Source: Bacteroidota bacterium (GTDB lineage Bacteria > Bacteroidota > Bacteroidia > J057). From it: 14,537 bases of DNA. This document shows positions 1 to 7,462 of this stretch, piece by piece. The notes beneath the pieces were generated by a model, which saw only the letters and a program-made list of their open reading frames with translations, did not search any database and was not told the origin of the DNA. How positions within the stretch are numbered: position 1 is the first letter of the stretch; the number at the start of each line of letters is the position of its first letter. The position numbers and the translations under genes are program-made. The stretch spans positions 1 to 14,537 of the forward strand of contig CAUJFT010000380.1 in the NCBI GenBank assembly GCA_963169475.1, read 5' to 3'.

Positions 1-1019
1 ATAATCCCGCTCCATTTCATAGCGGGTTTTATTTTCATTTGGGGGCAGATGATGGTATCGAGCAAGGAAGCAAGAGCCGTTTGAATAACCAACGTTTCTC
101 CCATTAAATCCGTTGCCTCTGCCTCTTTGGAAAGGTGTCTTCCTCCTCCTACAAGGACTTGATTTTCAATATTTCTGAAATAGAAATATCCCATTTGATA
201 GTGGAACGTCCCTTTCCATGTCAGATTTTTTATGGGTTCAGTGAGCCATACTTGATTACGAGCAGGTAAAACGGGTAATTGAGGGAGCAATCTTTTTGCA
301 AATCCATTGGTAGCAATTAGTACTCTGGGGGCTTCTAGTACCCATTTATTTTTACAAAAGAGCTTAACAGATTGAGATTCTTCTTCTATTTTTTCGATTT
401 CCACTCCGGATAGAATTTCTACTTCAACACTTTGTGCAAGTCTAAGAAGAGCGTGCATCATCTTTCCTGAATCAATCTGTCCTTCCTCTGTGTTATAAAT
501 CATATTTTTCACTTCTCCGAATCCAAAGGGACGGATTTGATTGTCCGATAAAACTCTGAAGGTTTCGGATTGGCGGGTAATGGGTCTTATTAGGTGATTA
601 TATTTTTGAAGTTTTTGAAGGCATACTTCCAATGAGGCGTTTTCTTTTTCTGTGAAAATCTCATATCCACCATTTTGTTGGAAATCTATTTGATTGTCTC
701 CTAATAAATTTCGGAGCTTTTGTAATCCACAGTATCTTTTCTCAATCAATGCCAATATTTCGGATTCGGGGAGGTGCGATTCGTCATCAATTAATTCTGA
801 AAGGCTACCAAAACAAGCAAAACCGGCATTTCTTGTACTTGCTCCATAGGGGAGTATTCCTCTTTCTAAGAGAAGCACTCGCATAGAGGGTGCGTATTTT
901 TTTAGATATATTCCTGCACTCAGCCCTACGATACCACTACCAATAATGAGGATATCAAAGCCTGAGAGAAAGGTGTTTTTTTCCCAATAACTAAGTTCGT
1001 CGTAGATTTCTGCTCTCAC
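1..1019 (-). CDS. FAD-dependent oxidoreductase (glycine/D-amino acid oxidase type), C-terminus cut by window edge
   Basis: A frame open to the left edge encodes about 339 residues. Residues 23-34 (ILIIGSGIVGLS) carry the GxGxxG dinucleotide-binding loop of a Rossmann fold. An acidic strand end follows (VLLLERG), then a GASTRNAGF segment, as in DAO-family (PF01266) flavoenzymes that oxidise amines or amino acids. A second flavin/substrate half follows, with an ATNGF motif and a GGGRH motif. The stretch SYWEK before the Rossmann fold resembles Bacteroidota relatives as I remember them, which supports the GTG start at 1019; there is no ATG between it and the stop of the upstream gene. That stop lies 24 nt away in the same frame, so the two genes are probably co-transcribed. 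The substrate cannot be told. About 40 C-terminal residues are probably outside the window, judged from usual family length. Confidence 0.85.
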   Translation of the reverse strand, partial: MRAEIYDELSYWEKNTFLSGFDILIIGSGIVGLSAGIYLKKYAPSMRVLLLERGILPYGASTRNAGFACFGSLSELIDDESHLPESEILALIEKRYCGLQKLRNLLGDNQIDFQQNGGYEIFTEKENASLEVCLQKLQKYNHLIRPITRQSETFRVLSDNQIRPFGFGEVKNMIYNTEEGQIDSGKMMHALLRLAQSVEVEILSGVEIEKIEEESQSVKLFCKNKWVLEAPRVLIATNGFAKRLLPQLPVLPARNQVWLTEPIKNLTWKGTFHYQMGYFYFRNIENQVLVGGGRHLSKEAEATDLMGETLVIQTALASLLDTIICPQMKIKPAMKWSGI

Positions 1020-1043
1020 TTTTTTTAGAAGAAGTAAAAAAAA

Positions 1044-1928
1044 TTACTCTTTTACTTTTTGGGTGGAGTTATTGTCATATCCTCCGGAATCCCCTGAATC
1101 ATAAGAAAATTCAGACTGCATAAGGCTTTCGATTTCGGAGAGAGATTCTTGGGTCTGCTCTGCGTCAAAAAGGATATTATCTATCATGACGTCGTCTTTA
1201 TCACTCTGCATCATCGTCATGGGTTGGTCTTTTATATACTCGACCATATCCTCAATCGTCTGTAAACGTTCTTCTATAATTTCCTTATTTTCACGAATTT
1301 TATGGAAATTTTCCATTTTGAGTTCGAGTAAACGAAGTCTTTTCGCTTTTACTTCTTTAAGTCTTCCGGTTGCCGTTTTCAGTTCTTGGGTGAGCGTATC
1401 TATTTCGCGCTGGGTTTCATACACAACTTCGTCTCCGGCAAGTTCGGGAAATTTATCTTTAAAGAAAATAAGGCGTATATAAGAATGTTCGATTGCTTCA
1501 ATTTTTTTCAAAAAGTTATCTACCAAAGATTGAGAATTTATGCCTATTTTTTTATATCTTTCTCTTACTTCTTTAAGGGTAAGGCGTAGCTTATCAAATC
1601 TTTTTTGCGCGCTACCGGATAGCTTATTATAATAATCGGCAAGGCTAAGAGTTTTATAATACTCATCAATTTTTTCTTTATACTTAGCATTAATTGCACG
1701 AACAAAGCGGTCGTTTCGGGTAATAGCACCCAACAAGGCTAGTTCAGCACCTATTCCAAGCATAATGAAAACAGAAGGGTCAAACGGAGTATTTGCATTC
1801 CAAGCTAATAGTGTGCCGGCTATAGAAGCTGCTGAAATTAGACCGAGAGTGACAAGATGAAAGGGCATTTTGAAAGCTTCCTTTACATAATTGATGAATT
1901 TTTCTCTTCGTACACTATTATTTGCCAT
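1044..1928 (-). CDS. Two-membrane-segment coiled-coil protein of unknown function
   Basis: The 294-residue product is not one I recognise. Residues about 23-43 and 51-69 are hydrophobic and probably form a membrane hairpin near the N-terminus. They are followed by a long, highly charged region (about 75-235) with heptad-like Leu/Ile/Glu/Lys spacing, typical of coiled coil. The tail (about 240-294) is acidic and rich in Ser, Gly and Asn, and probably disordered. With a short basic N-terminus, most of the protein probably lies on one side of the inner membrane, likely the cytoplasm. It starts at ATG 1928, 40 nt after the lipoprotein gene's stop, and I see no TAnnTTTG promoter in that gap, so it probably shares the lipoprotein transcript. 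It could be a scaffold or a membrane-tethered stress protein, but nothing in the sequence decides this. Confidence 0.75.
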   Translation of the reverse strand: MANNSVRREKFINYVKEAFKMPFHLVTLGLISAASIAGTLLAWNANTPFDPSVFIMLGIGAELALLGAITRNDRFVRAINAKYKEKIDEYYKTLSLADYYNKLSGSAQKRFDKLRLTLKEVRERYKKIGINSQSLVDNFLKKIEAIEHSYIRLIFFKDKFPELAGDEVVYETQREIDTLTQELKTATGRLKEVKAKRLRLLELKMENFHKIRENKEIIEERLQTIEDMVEYIKDQPMTMMQSDKDDVMIDNILFDAEQTQESLSEIESLMQSEFSYDSGDSGGYDNNSTQKVKE

Positions 1929-1968
1929 GAATTTAATATTTTCGGAATAAAAGTTTTTTACGTTAGTT

Positions 1969-2352
1969 TTATTGTAAAGGTTTGAACTTCAATAAAACTC
2001 CATTTTTATCAATCAGGTACAGTTCTTTTTCAGTAAGTTTGTCAATAGTAAAAGATTCTCTTGCGGGTCCGGCTTCAATAGTAAGCAAGTTCTCCTCGAT
2101 TTCAAAACTACCAGATTGTGGGCTTTCTGCAAGCACTATTTCACATTTCCCTTCTTTAAGAAAATTGCAGACCATATTTTGTGGATTATCCTCTCCCATA
2201 AGTACTTGCCCGTTGATAGCGGTCTCATATTGTACCCATTTTTTTTGGATAAGGGAAACCTCTCTACTTCCAGAGTCGCTACAAGCCGAAAGCGTAATCA
2301 TCACCAGCAGCCATAATCCTGAAAGAAATTCTCTTTTTTTTAGTTGAAACAT
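1969..2352 (-). CDS. Small lipoprotein, possibly lipocalin-like
   Basis: The ATG at 2352 gives 127 residues: a basic start (MFQLKKREF), a hydrophobic run, and a lipobox LSAC with the lipidated cysteine at residue 24. The mature part of about 104 residues alternates short hydrophobic and polar stretches (SGSFEIEENLLTIE, ELYLIDKNGVLLKF). It has a Trp near the N-terminus (KKWVQYETAING), which suggests a small beta-barrel or lipocalin-like fold as in many Bacteroidota lipoproteins; this is inference. A longer frame begins at a TTG at 2475, but that codon sits inside a TAATTTTG promoter element and would bury the signal peptide behind 41 residues, so 2352 is the better start. The protein should be anchored in the outer or inner membrane. 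Its function is unknown. Confidence 0.75.
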   Translation of the reverse strand: MFQLKKREFLSGLWLLVMITLSACSDSGSREVSLIQKKWVQYETAINGQVLMGEDNPQNMVCNFLKEGKCEIVLAESPQSGSFEIEENLLTIEAGPARESFTIDKLTEKELYLIDKNGVLLKFKPLQ

Positions 2353-2472
2353 ATACGACCTCAAGATACTTAAAGTTTTACAGCTTTGTAAAGCTAATCT
2401 TTCTCTAAACCTAAAAGATTGTGGGTTGGTTTGCTTACCAATACAAATTTGACTCGGTCTCCTAAGTCGGCT

Positions 2473-2480
2473 CAAAATTA
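2473..2480 (-). promoter_or_regulatory. Putative promoter -7 element for the lipoprotein gene
   Basis: On the minus strand this reads TAATTTTG, a full match to the Bacteroidota TAnnTTTG -7 element. About 17-20 nt upstream is only a T-rich stretch (CTGTTTTT) where a TTTG -33 element would be expected. Transcription would begin near 2467, giving a 5' untranslated region of about 115 nt before the ATG at 2352. The 202-nt gap between gltX and the lipoprotein gene shows no clear terminator. Confidence 0.45.
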
Positions 2481-2554
2481 TATATTTTTGCGGAATGAAA
2501 AACAGTTTTTTGCGATAAAATACTCATTCTCTATTTTTACGATAACGTTTTTCT

Positions 2555-4069
2555 TTACGCATGGGCAATCAGTCGCGCTAATCGGGAGATTGTTTCATTT
2601 TTACCCAATAAATCTGCGATAGCAATGCTATCGGGTCCGCCGGAAACTCCCGTAAGGGCTAACCTTAATTGCGGTAGGATAAACTTATTGGGAATACTAT
2701 TGGTAGTAATCCATTCATGAAAATCAGGCTGAAGCGTTTCTGTATGCCATTTTTCGGAGGGGAAACTTTCCCAATGAGAACTTAGGGCTATGAGGTTCTT
2801 TTTCCCATTTTCATTCCATTGTTTGGTTAGGAAAGCCTCATCGTATTCTGGCTCTTTGAATAAATAAGGAGCTTTGACCACAAAATCTTTGACTAATACT
2901 ACCCTCTCTTTCATAAGGCGAATCGCTTTAAGGAGATAGGCATCAGAAAAATTAGTATTAAAGCCATTTTTAAGCAGAAATTCCTTTACGAAATCAAGGA
3001 AGCTCTCTTCGGGTTTTTCTTTCAGGTATGTTTGGTTAAACCAATGGAGTTTATCAATATCGAACTTTGTTCCGGACTTTCCGATTCTTTCAATATCGAA
3101 CAAATCAGACATTCTTTCTTGGGTCATTACCTCCTCGTCATTACCCGGGTTCCACCCTAATAATACCACGAAATTCACCAAGGCATCAGGCAGATAACCG
3201 GATTCACGAAACCCGCTCGTTTTTTCTCCGGAAACGGGGTCCGTCCAATCTAATGGAAAAACGGGAACGCCTAATCTGTCTCCATCTCTTTTGCTAAGTT
3301 TTCCGTTACCGTCCGGGCGCAAGATAAGGGGAAGGTGTGCAAAAGAAGGCGGTGTCCATTCAAATGCCTCATAAAGCAATATATGAAGGGGTGCAGAGGG
3401 CAGCCATTCTTCTCCCCGAATTACATGGGTAACGTGCATCAGATGGTCATCAATAATATTAGCGAGGTGATAGGTGGGTAGTCCATCACTTTTCATCAAT
3501 ACTTTATCATCTATTTGAGAAGTATGAACGATTATCTCTCCCCTAATGAGGTCAAAAAAATGCACTTCTCTATTTTCCGGAACGTTAAGTCGTATGACGT
3601 AGGATTCCCCTGCTTCTTTTCTGGATTTGACGACCTCTGGAGAGAGGGTAAACGAATTTTCCATCTCCATTCTTGTTTTATAGTTGTACTGCCAACCATG
3701 GTTTCCGGCGGCTTCTGCTTTTTTGCGGGTGTCGTCTAAAGATTCTGCACTGTCAAATGCAAGATAGGCATTTCCGGAGGCGAGTAATGTCTGTGCATAA
3801 CGCTCATAAATATCACTTCTTTCACTTTGGCGATAAGGAGCAGCAGGTCCGCCTTCGCGTACGCCATAATCCACTCTTATTCCACACCATTCTAAGGCAT
3901 TCATGATGTATTCTTCTGCTCCGGGTACAAAACGAACTTGGTCGGTATCCTCTATTCTAAGGATAAATTTTCCTCCATGCTTTTTGGCAAGTAGGTAATT
4001 ATATAGAGCAGTACGAACTCCTCCAATATGAAGAGGTCCAGTGGGCGAGGGGGCGAATCTTACGACCAT
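2555..4069 (-). CDS. gltX: Glutamyl-tRNA synthetase
   Basis: This 504-residue class I aminoacyl-tRNA synthetase charges tRNA-Glu with glutamate in the cytoplasm. The N-terminal VRFAPSPTGPLHIGGVRTA segment holds the HIGH-type ATP-binding motif (HIGG, residues 14-17). The KMSKS-type loop is GKLSKRDGDR (KLSKR at 257-261). The Rossmann core also carries the typical RIEDTD (38-43), the YHLANIIDDHLM segment (200-211), and VIRGEEWL (217-223). A C-terminal helical anticodon-binding region of about 180 residues follows. The length is normal for the family. The ATG at 4069 puts the conserved VRFAPSPTG two residues from the N-terminus, so little or nothing is missing. A TAATTTTG element lies about 27 nt upstream. 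Whether it also charges tRNA-Gln cannot be judged from the window. Confidence 0.97.
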   Translation of the reverse strand: MVVRFAPSPTGPLHIGGVRTALYNYLLAKKHGGKFILRIEDTDQVRFVPGAEEYIMNALEWCGIRVDYGVREGGPAAPYRQSERSDIYERYAQTLLASGNAYLAFDSAESLDDTRKKAEAAGNHGWQYNYKTRMEMENSFTLSPEVVKSRKEAGESYVIRLNVPENREVHFFDLIRGEIIVHTSQIDDKVLMKSDGLPTYHLANIIDDHLMHVTHVIRGEEWLPSAPLHILLYEAFEWTPPSFAHLPLILRPDGNGKLSKRDGDRLGVPVFPLDWTDPVSGEKTSGFRESGYLPDALVNFVVLLGWNPGNDEEVMTQERMSDLFDIERIGKSGTKFDIDKLHWFNQTYLKEKPEESFLDFVKEFLLKNGFNTNFSDAYLLKAIRLMKERVVLVKDFVVKAPYLFKEPEYDEAFLTKQWNENGKKNLIALSSHWESFPSEKWHTETLQPDFHEWITTNSIPNKFILPQLRLALTGVSGGPDSIAIADLLGKNETISRLARLIAHA

Positions 4070-4095
4070 AATATAGGCATTTTGTTTTTTGGGTG

Positions 4096-4103
4096 CAAAA
4101 TTA
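4096..4103 (-). promoter_or_regulatory. Putative promoter -7 element for gltX
   Basis: The minus strand reads TAATTTTG, the same octamer as upstream of the lipoprotein gene and a full TAnnTTTG match. The expected -33 position holds only a T-rich TTATTTTT. The implied start near 4090 would leave about 20 nt before the gltX ATG at 4069. It lies on the gltX side of the terminator at 4241-4282, so gltX appears to be transcribed independently of the PorE-like gene. Confidence 0.45.
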
Positions 4104-4240
4104 CAGTTTTTTTCGCTTCCATAAAAATAACTTTTGGAGAAGAAATTCTTGGAGGCAAATACTTTCTGTTTATTTTGGCTTTTTATCTACAAAAGAATTA
4201 AGGGGAAGTATGGAATAAGTCTATTAATAGGTCTTTATAG

Positions 4241-4282
4241 AAAAACAAAGCAGCCCCTTATGAAGGGGGCTGCTTTGTTTTT
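4241..4282 (-). terminator. Intrinsic terminator hairpin after the PorE-like gene
   Basis: Positions 4241-4257 and 4266-4282 are perfect reverse complements (17 bp; GC-rich core GCAGCCCC/GGGGCTGC) around an 8-nt loop. On the minus strand the stem ends in TTTGTTTTT, the U-rich tail needed for intrinsic termination. It lies about 50 nt past the stop at 4331 of the PorE-like gene and about 170 nt before gltX, so it insulates the two. The stem is flanked by A-runs on one side and T-runs on the other, so it could work in both directions, but no plus-strand gene ends here. Confidence 0.9.
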
Positions 4283-4330
4283 GTGGGAAAAGTAAATTTC
4301 CTATGGTAAGTACCTTAATTCAAGGAAAGA

Positions 4331-6397
4331 CTATTTTTTAAATTCAAATCCGGTGATGCGGAATTCTGTACGACGATTCTCCTGCTCTTCATAATCACTC
4401 TTTTCGGGAGCATAGATAGGATTAGTTTCGCCAAACCCAAACCAAGTAAGACGCTCTGGATTTACTCCTTTATCTGCAAGGTATTTTACAGCAGCCATTG
4501 CACGTCTTTCTGAAAGTAGTTTATTGTAGCCTTCAGAACCATTCGTATCGGTATGAGAACCAAGTTGAATCGTAATATGAGGGTTAGCTACGAGGAGGTT
4601 AGCCAATTTATCTAATTCGGCGGCTGCATCTGAGCGGATAAAATATTTGTCGTAATCGTAATGAATATTTCTTAATACTACTGGCTGCCTGATGACGATA
4701 GGTTCTACGTCAATATCAATATTTCTTTCGAGGTCCACATGGAGAGAATCTCCTCTCTGAACGCCGTCTCCTACTCCTACAGTAGAAACCGTTACGTCGC
4801 TAGTAAGGTAGCCCGGAGCATTCGCCACGATTTTGTAGCGTTTATTTCTTTCTAGAGGGAAAGTATAACGGGCGTTTTCTGTGGTGCTTCTTTTATCTAA
4901 TTCAACTAAAGAAGATCCGTCCTCTGAATATTCATAAAGTACAGCCGTTGCATAAGGTACGGGTTGCTTATTGGTTTTGTCTTTTACAGTACCTTGAACC
5001 GCAACAGTGATATAAGGTTCTGGATATACGATAAATATCCCTCTGTAAATATCGTCTCTTCCTTTACCACCAGGGCGGTTAGAGCAGAAAAATAAAGCAG
5101 AGTCTCCGCGCATCCAGTAGGAGGCGTAATCATCATAGCTTGAGTTAATAGGTGCGCCTACATTCGTTGCATTCTGATACACTCCATCTGTAAGTTCAGC
5201 AACATACAGGTCTTGTCCCCCAAAGCCTACATGCCCTTCAGACGAAAAGTAGAGTTTTGTTCCGTCTTCACTAAGGAAAGGGGCTATTTCATTGAAGGGG
5301 GTATTAATAAATTCTCCCGCATTTTCAGGAGCAGTCCAACCGTCACCCGCTCTATGAGAAATCCAGATGTCATTGCCACCTTTACCGCCATCTCTGTCAG
5401 AGATGAATGCAATCGTCATTCCGTCTCCGGAGATAGCGGGGTGCATGTCCTTAGTAGGAACGGTTTTTGTTTTTCCTTTGGAATTGATAACTACTTTTTG
5501 GGTACCATTTACTCCGTTTACCTTTACGGGCTTACCCCAAACTTTGCGGGCATAGTCGTAGCGGGTTTCGTAAATGCTACACTCTCTTCCTTTGGTTTTT
5601 CCTTCTTGGCAGATGGTGAAATACATGGTAAGCCCGTCTCCGGTAACGGAAGAGCTTCCGTCATTCATAATAGTGTTGATTGGCGCACCGATATTGTAAA
5701 TATCTGCGGCAAAAGTACTATCATTTTCCATGACGACCATGTAAATATCGGAGAAGTTTTCTTCTCCTGATGAGGGGTCTTTATTTACTTTTTTTGCCTC
5801 TGGGATTGGGCGATGAGAAGAGAAGAGGAGGAACTTGTCTTCCTGACGTTGGTCTAGCACCCAAGGGAATCCGTCATGAGAGGGGGAATTGATGGATAAA
5901 TCTTCTACGCGGAATTTGGGTTTTTTGCCGGATTCGCTTTCTGCGAAGTCACAGCCTTTAATCTCGTTTTCAGCACGGAGATAGTATTCATCTTCGGTAT
6001 TGGAATGTTTGCGCTGGAAGGTCATAAATGCTTCCTTAGCTTTGTCGTAGTTATTTAGCCTTTTGAAGACCAAACCTAACTCTAAGTAAGCGGTGTCATT
6101 CCTTTCGGGGTCGGTTTCTATCGCCTTTCTGTACCACCTTTGTGCTTCGCGATAATCTTGAATGATGTTACTAATCACTGCCATTCTATAGATAGAATGG
6201 TAATGATTGGGGTCTGCCGCCATGATTTGCTGATACAAATCGCTCGCCTGTATGTAATCATGGGAGGCGAAAGCTGCGTCCGCTTTCTTTATAAGTTTAT
6301 CTAACTTTGGAACTGGAGTCTGTGCATAAACAGATAGAGAAACCAAAGACGCAAAAACAAATACGGTTAAAATCCGTTTTAAAAGCCCTGTAATCAT
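4331..6397 (-). CDS. PorE-like outer-membrane-associated protein: TPR, beta-propeller, CRD, OmpA C-terminal domain
   Basis: The product is 688 residues from ATG 6397. A signal peptide (ITGLLKRILTVFVFASLVSL, cleavage after VYA before QTP) exports it to the periplasm. Domains in order: TPR helices (about 27-130), PD40/WD40-like propeller repeats (about 170-455, with repeated SGDGMTIAFISDR, SEDGTKLYFSSEG and DSALFFCSNRPGG units), a carboxypeptidase-regulatory-like beta domain (about 465-560), and an OmpA-type peptidoglycan-binding domain (about 575-688) with HTDTNG and LSERRA. Asp617 and Arg632 lie 15 apart, as in diaminopimelate-binding OmpA domains. This order is that of Porphyromonas PorE, which ties the type IX secretion machinery to peptidoglycan. 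Bacteroidota have several paralogues with this build, so the exact role is unproven. An in-frame ATG at 6418 exists, but a TAAATTTG promoter element just upstream would leave it almost leaderless. Confidence 0.85.
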   Translation of the reverse strand: MITGLLKRILTVFVFASLVSLSVYAQTPVPKLDKLIKKADAAFASHDYIQASDLYQQIMAADPNHYHSIYRMAVISNIIQDYREAQRWYRKAIETDPERNDTAYLELGLVFKRLNNYDKAKEAFMTFQRKHSNTEDEYYLRAENEIKGCDFAESESGKKPKFRVEDLSINSPSHDGFPWVLDQRQEDKFLLFSSHRPIPEAKKVNKDPSSGEENFSDIYMVVMENDSTFAADIYNIGAPINTIMNDGSSSVTGDGLTMYFTICQEGKTKGRECSIYETRYDYARKVWGKPVKVNGVNGTQKVVINSKGKTKTVPTKDMHPAISGDGMTIAFISDRDGGKGGNDIWISHRAGDGWTAPENAGEFINTPFNEIAPFLSEDGTKLYFSSEGHVGFGGQDLYVAELTDGVYQNATNVGAPINSSYDDYASYWMRGDSALFFCSNRPGGKGRDDIYRGIFIVYPEPYITVAVQGTVKDKTNKQPVPYATAVLYEYSEDGSSLVELDKRSTTENARYTFPLERNKRYKIVANAPGYLTSDVTVSTVGVGDGVQRGDSLHVDLERNIDIDVEPIVIRQPVVLRNIHYDYDKYFIRSDAAAELDKLANLLVANPHITIQLGSHTDTNGSEGYNKLLSERRAMAAVKYLADKGVNPERLTWFGFGETNPIYAPEKSDYEEQENRRTEFRITGFEFKK

Positions 6398-6427
6398 ATT
6401 TGTATAGACTTGATGCATTTATACTAA

Positions 6428-6435
6428 CAAATTTA
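6428..6435 (-). promoter_or_regulatory. Putative promoter -7 element for the PorE-like gene
   Basis: The minus strand reads TAAATTTG, a TAnnTTTG match. Transcription would start near 6422, about 25 nt before the ATG at 6397 and only about 4 nt before the alternative ATG at 6418, which favours 6397. No good TTTG is seen at the -33 distance. The whole 6398-6591 gap is very AT-rich. Confidence 0.45.
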
Positions 6436-6591
6436 AATAAACGATTGATAATGAGAGAAAAAATTTAATTTTATTTTCAAAAAACCGGATATTTTACACG
6501 GATTTTCAGAAAACTTAGCAAATAAAGTTAATTTTTTATAATCCATAATAATTTTATCGAAAAAAAATTTTACATAAATTTATGATATAAA

Positions 6592-7329
6592 CTAAAAAAG
6601 AATTATCCATAATAAAAAGTCACTAATCAGGATAGCGATAGCGCAATAGACGAAAGAGGAAATCGTAGCATCGCCAATACCTTTTGAGCCTCCGGTTGTT
6701 TCTAACCCCTTGAAGCACCCAATGAGTGCGATAAGCATTCCAAAAAACAAGGTTTTGATGATTCCGCCCATCATATCTTTAAAGCTAAACATATCCCTAA
6801 CGGAGTTCATAAAGGAATGAAAGGAGATATCCAGAAACATTAAACACACGACTAATGCTCCTGCAACCGCAATAAACATTGCAAAAACGGCAAGGACAGG
6901 CATCATTAGCAAGAGAGCAAGAAAGCGCGGCATAACGATATATCTCACGGGGTCTATGGACATGGTTTTGAGTGCGTCAATCTGCTCTGTAACCTTCATT
7001 CCGCCTATTTCTGCGGTCATACCCGCGCCTATTCTTCCACTCATCACTAAGGCTGTAAGTACTGGTGCCATTTCCATCATGATGGTTTTGGTTACTTGTC
7101 CCCCAAGTAGGGAGAGTGGAGCCATGCCTCTAAACTGATAGGCTGCCTGCCAAGCAATCGTAGTACCCGCAAAAACCCCTACCAAAAGGACTATAGGAAT
7201 CCCTTGAATGCCGATTTTGTCTATCTGATAAAAAAGCCGCTGCCTATCTGAGATTGCAAATCGAAAGCAGGCTAAGAGCTGAAATACCAAATATCCAAAT
7301 TTACCTGCACTTTCCAGATAGTGCTGCAT
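6592..7329 (-). CDS. mlaE: MlaE-family ABC transporter permease (lipid transport)
   Basis: This 245-residue integral membrane protein belongs to the MlaE/YrbE permease family (PF02405). The family forms the inner-membrane dimer of ABC systems moving phospholipids between inner and outer membranes. The hallmark GRIGAGMTAEIGGMKVTEQI followed by DAL spans residues 98-120 and contains the cytoplasmic coupling region. Membrane segments lie at about 46-63, 83-97, 137-167, 190-207 and 221-245, and the length is normal. The family usually works with an ATPase (MlaF) and an MCE substrate-binding protein (MlaD). Neither is adjacent: the next gene downstream on this strand is the PorE-like gene after 194 nt, and the upstream neighbour is divergent. 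The partners must be elsewhere if the system is complete. A TATTTTTG element 58 nt upstream may be its promoter. Confidence 0.93.
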   Translation of the reverse strand: MQHYLESAGKFGYLVFQLLACFRFAISDRQRLFYQIDKIGIQGIPIVLLVGVFAGTTIAWQAAYQFRGMAPLSLLGGQVTKTIMMEMAPVLTALVMSGRIGAGMTAEIGGMKVTEQIDALKTMSIDPVRYIVMPRFLALLLMMPVLAVFAMFIAVAGALVVCLMFLDISFHSFMNSVRDMFSFKDMMGGIIKTLFFGMLIALIGCFKGLETTGGSKGIGDATISSFVYCAIAILISDFLLWIILF

Positions 7330-7386
7330 ATTTAGATAATTTTTTCAAATAACTTTATTTTTGATATATTTTGCTAAATTTTGGGG

Positions 7387-7394
7387 CAAAAATA
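7387..7394 (-). promoter_or_regulatory. Putative promoter -7 element for mlaE
   Basis: The minus strand reads TATTTTTG (TAnnTTTG). The implied start near 7381 leaves about 50 nt before the ATG at 7329. It lies in the 133-nt divergent region shared with the polysaccharide deacetylase gene. The -33 position is not convincing. Confidence 0.4.
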
Positions 7395-7439
7395 CAATTA
7401 TTCGGCAATATTAAAAATTATCATTGGATATTTGTATTT

Positions 7440-7447
7440 TATGTTTG
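7440..7447 (+). promoter_or_regulatory. Putative promoter -7 element for the polysaccharide deacetylase gene
   Basis: The plus strand reads TATGTTTG (TAnnTTTG), 15 nt before the ATG at 7463. The leader would be only about 9 nt, or about 15 nt if translation began at the second ATG (7469). No clear TTTG is seen 19-22 nt upstream, so the call is tentative. Confidence 0.35.
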
Positions 7448-7462
7448 TATTTTTTTTAAGAG

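Noticed and set aside
1020..1026. Run of seven A before the oxidoreductase GTG as a frameshift site
   Set aside because: The upstream gene stops before it in the same frame as the oxidoreductase, so no frameshift is needed to explain the arrangement.
5213..5770. Plus-strand open frame of 185 codons
   Set aside because: It lies entirely opposite the PorE-like gene, whose domains are clear, and its translation has no family resemblance.
6573..6584. 12-bp palindrome CATAAATTTATG after mlaE
   Set aside because: It is made almost only of A and T in an AT-rich gap, has no loop, and is easily due to chance.
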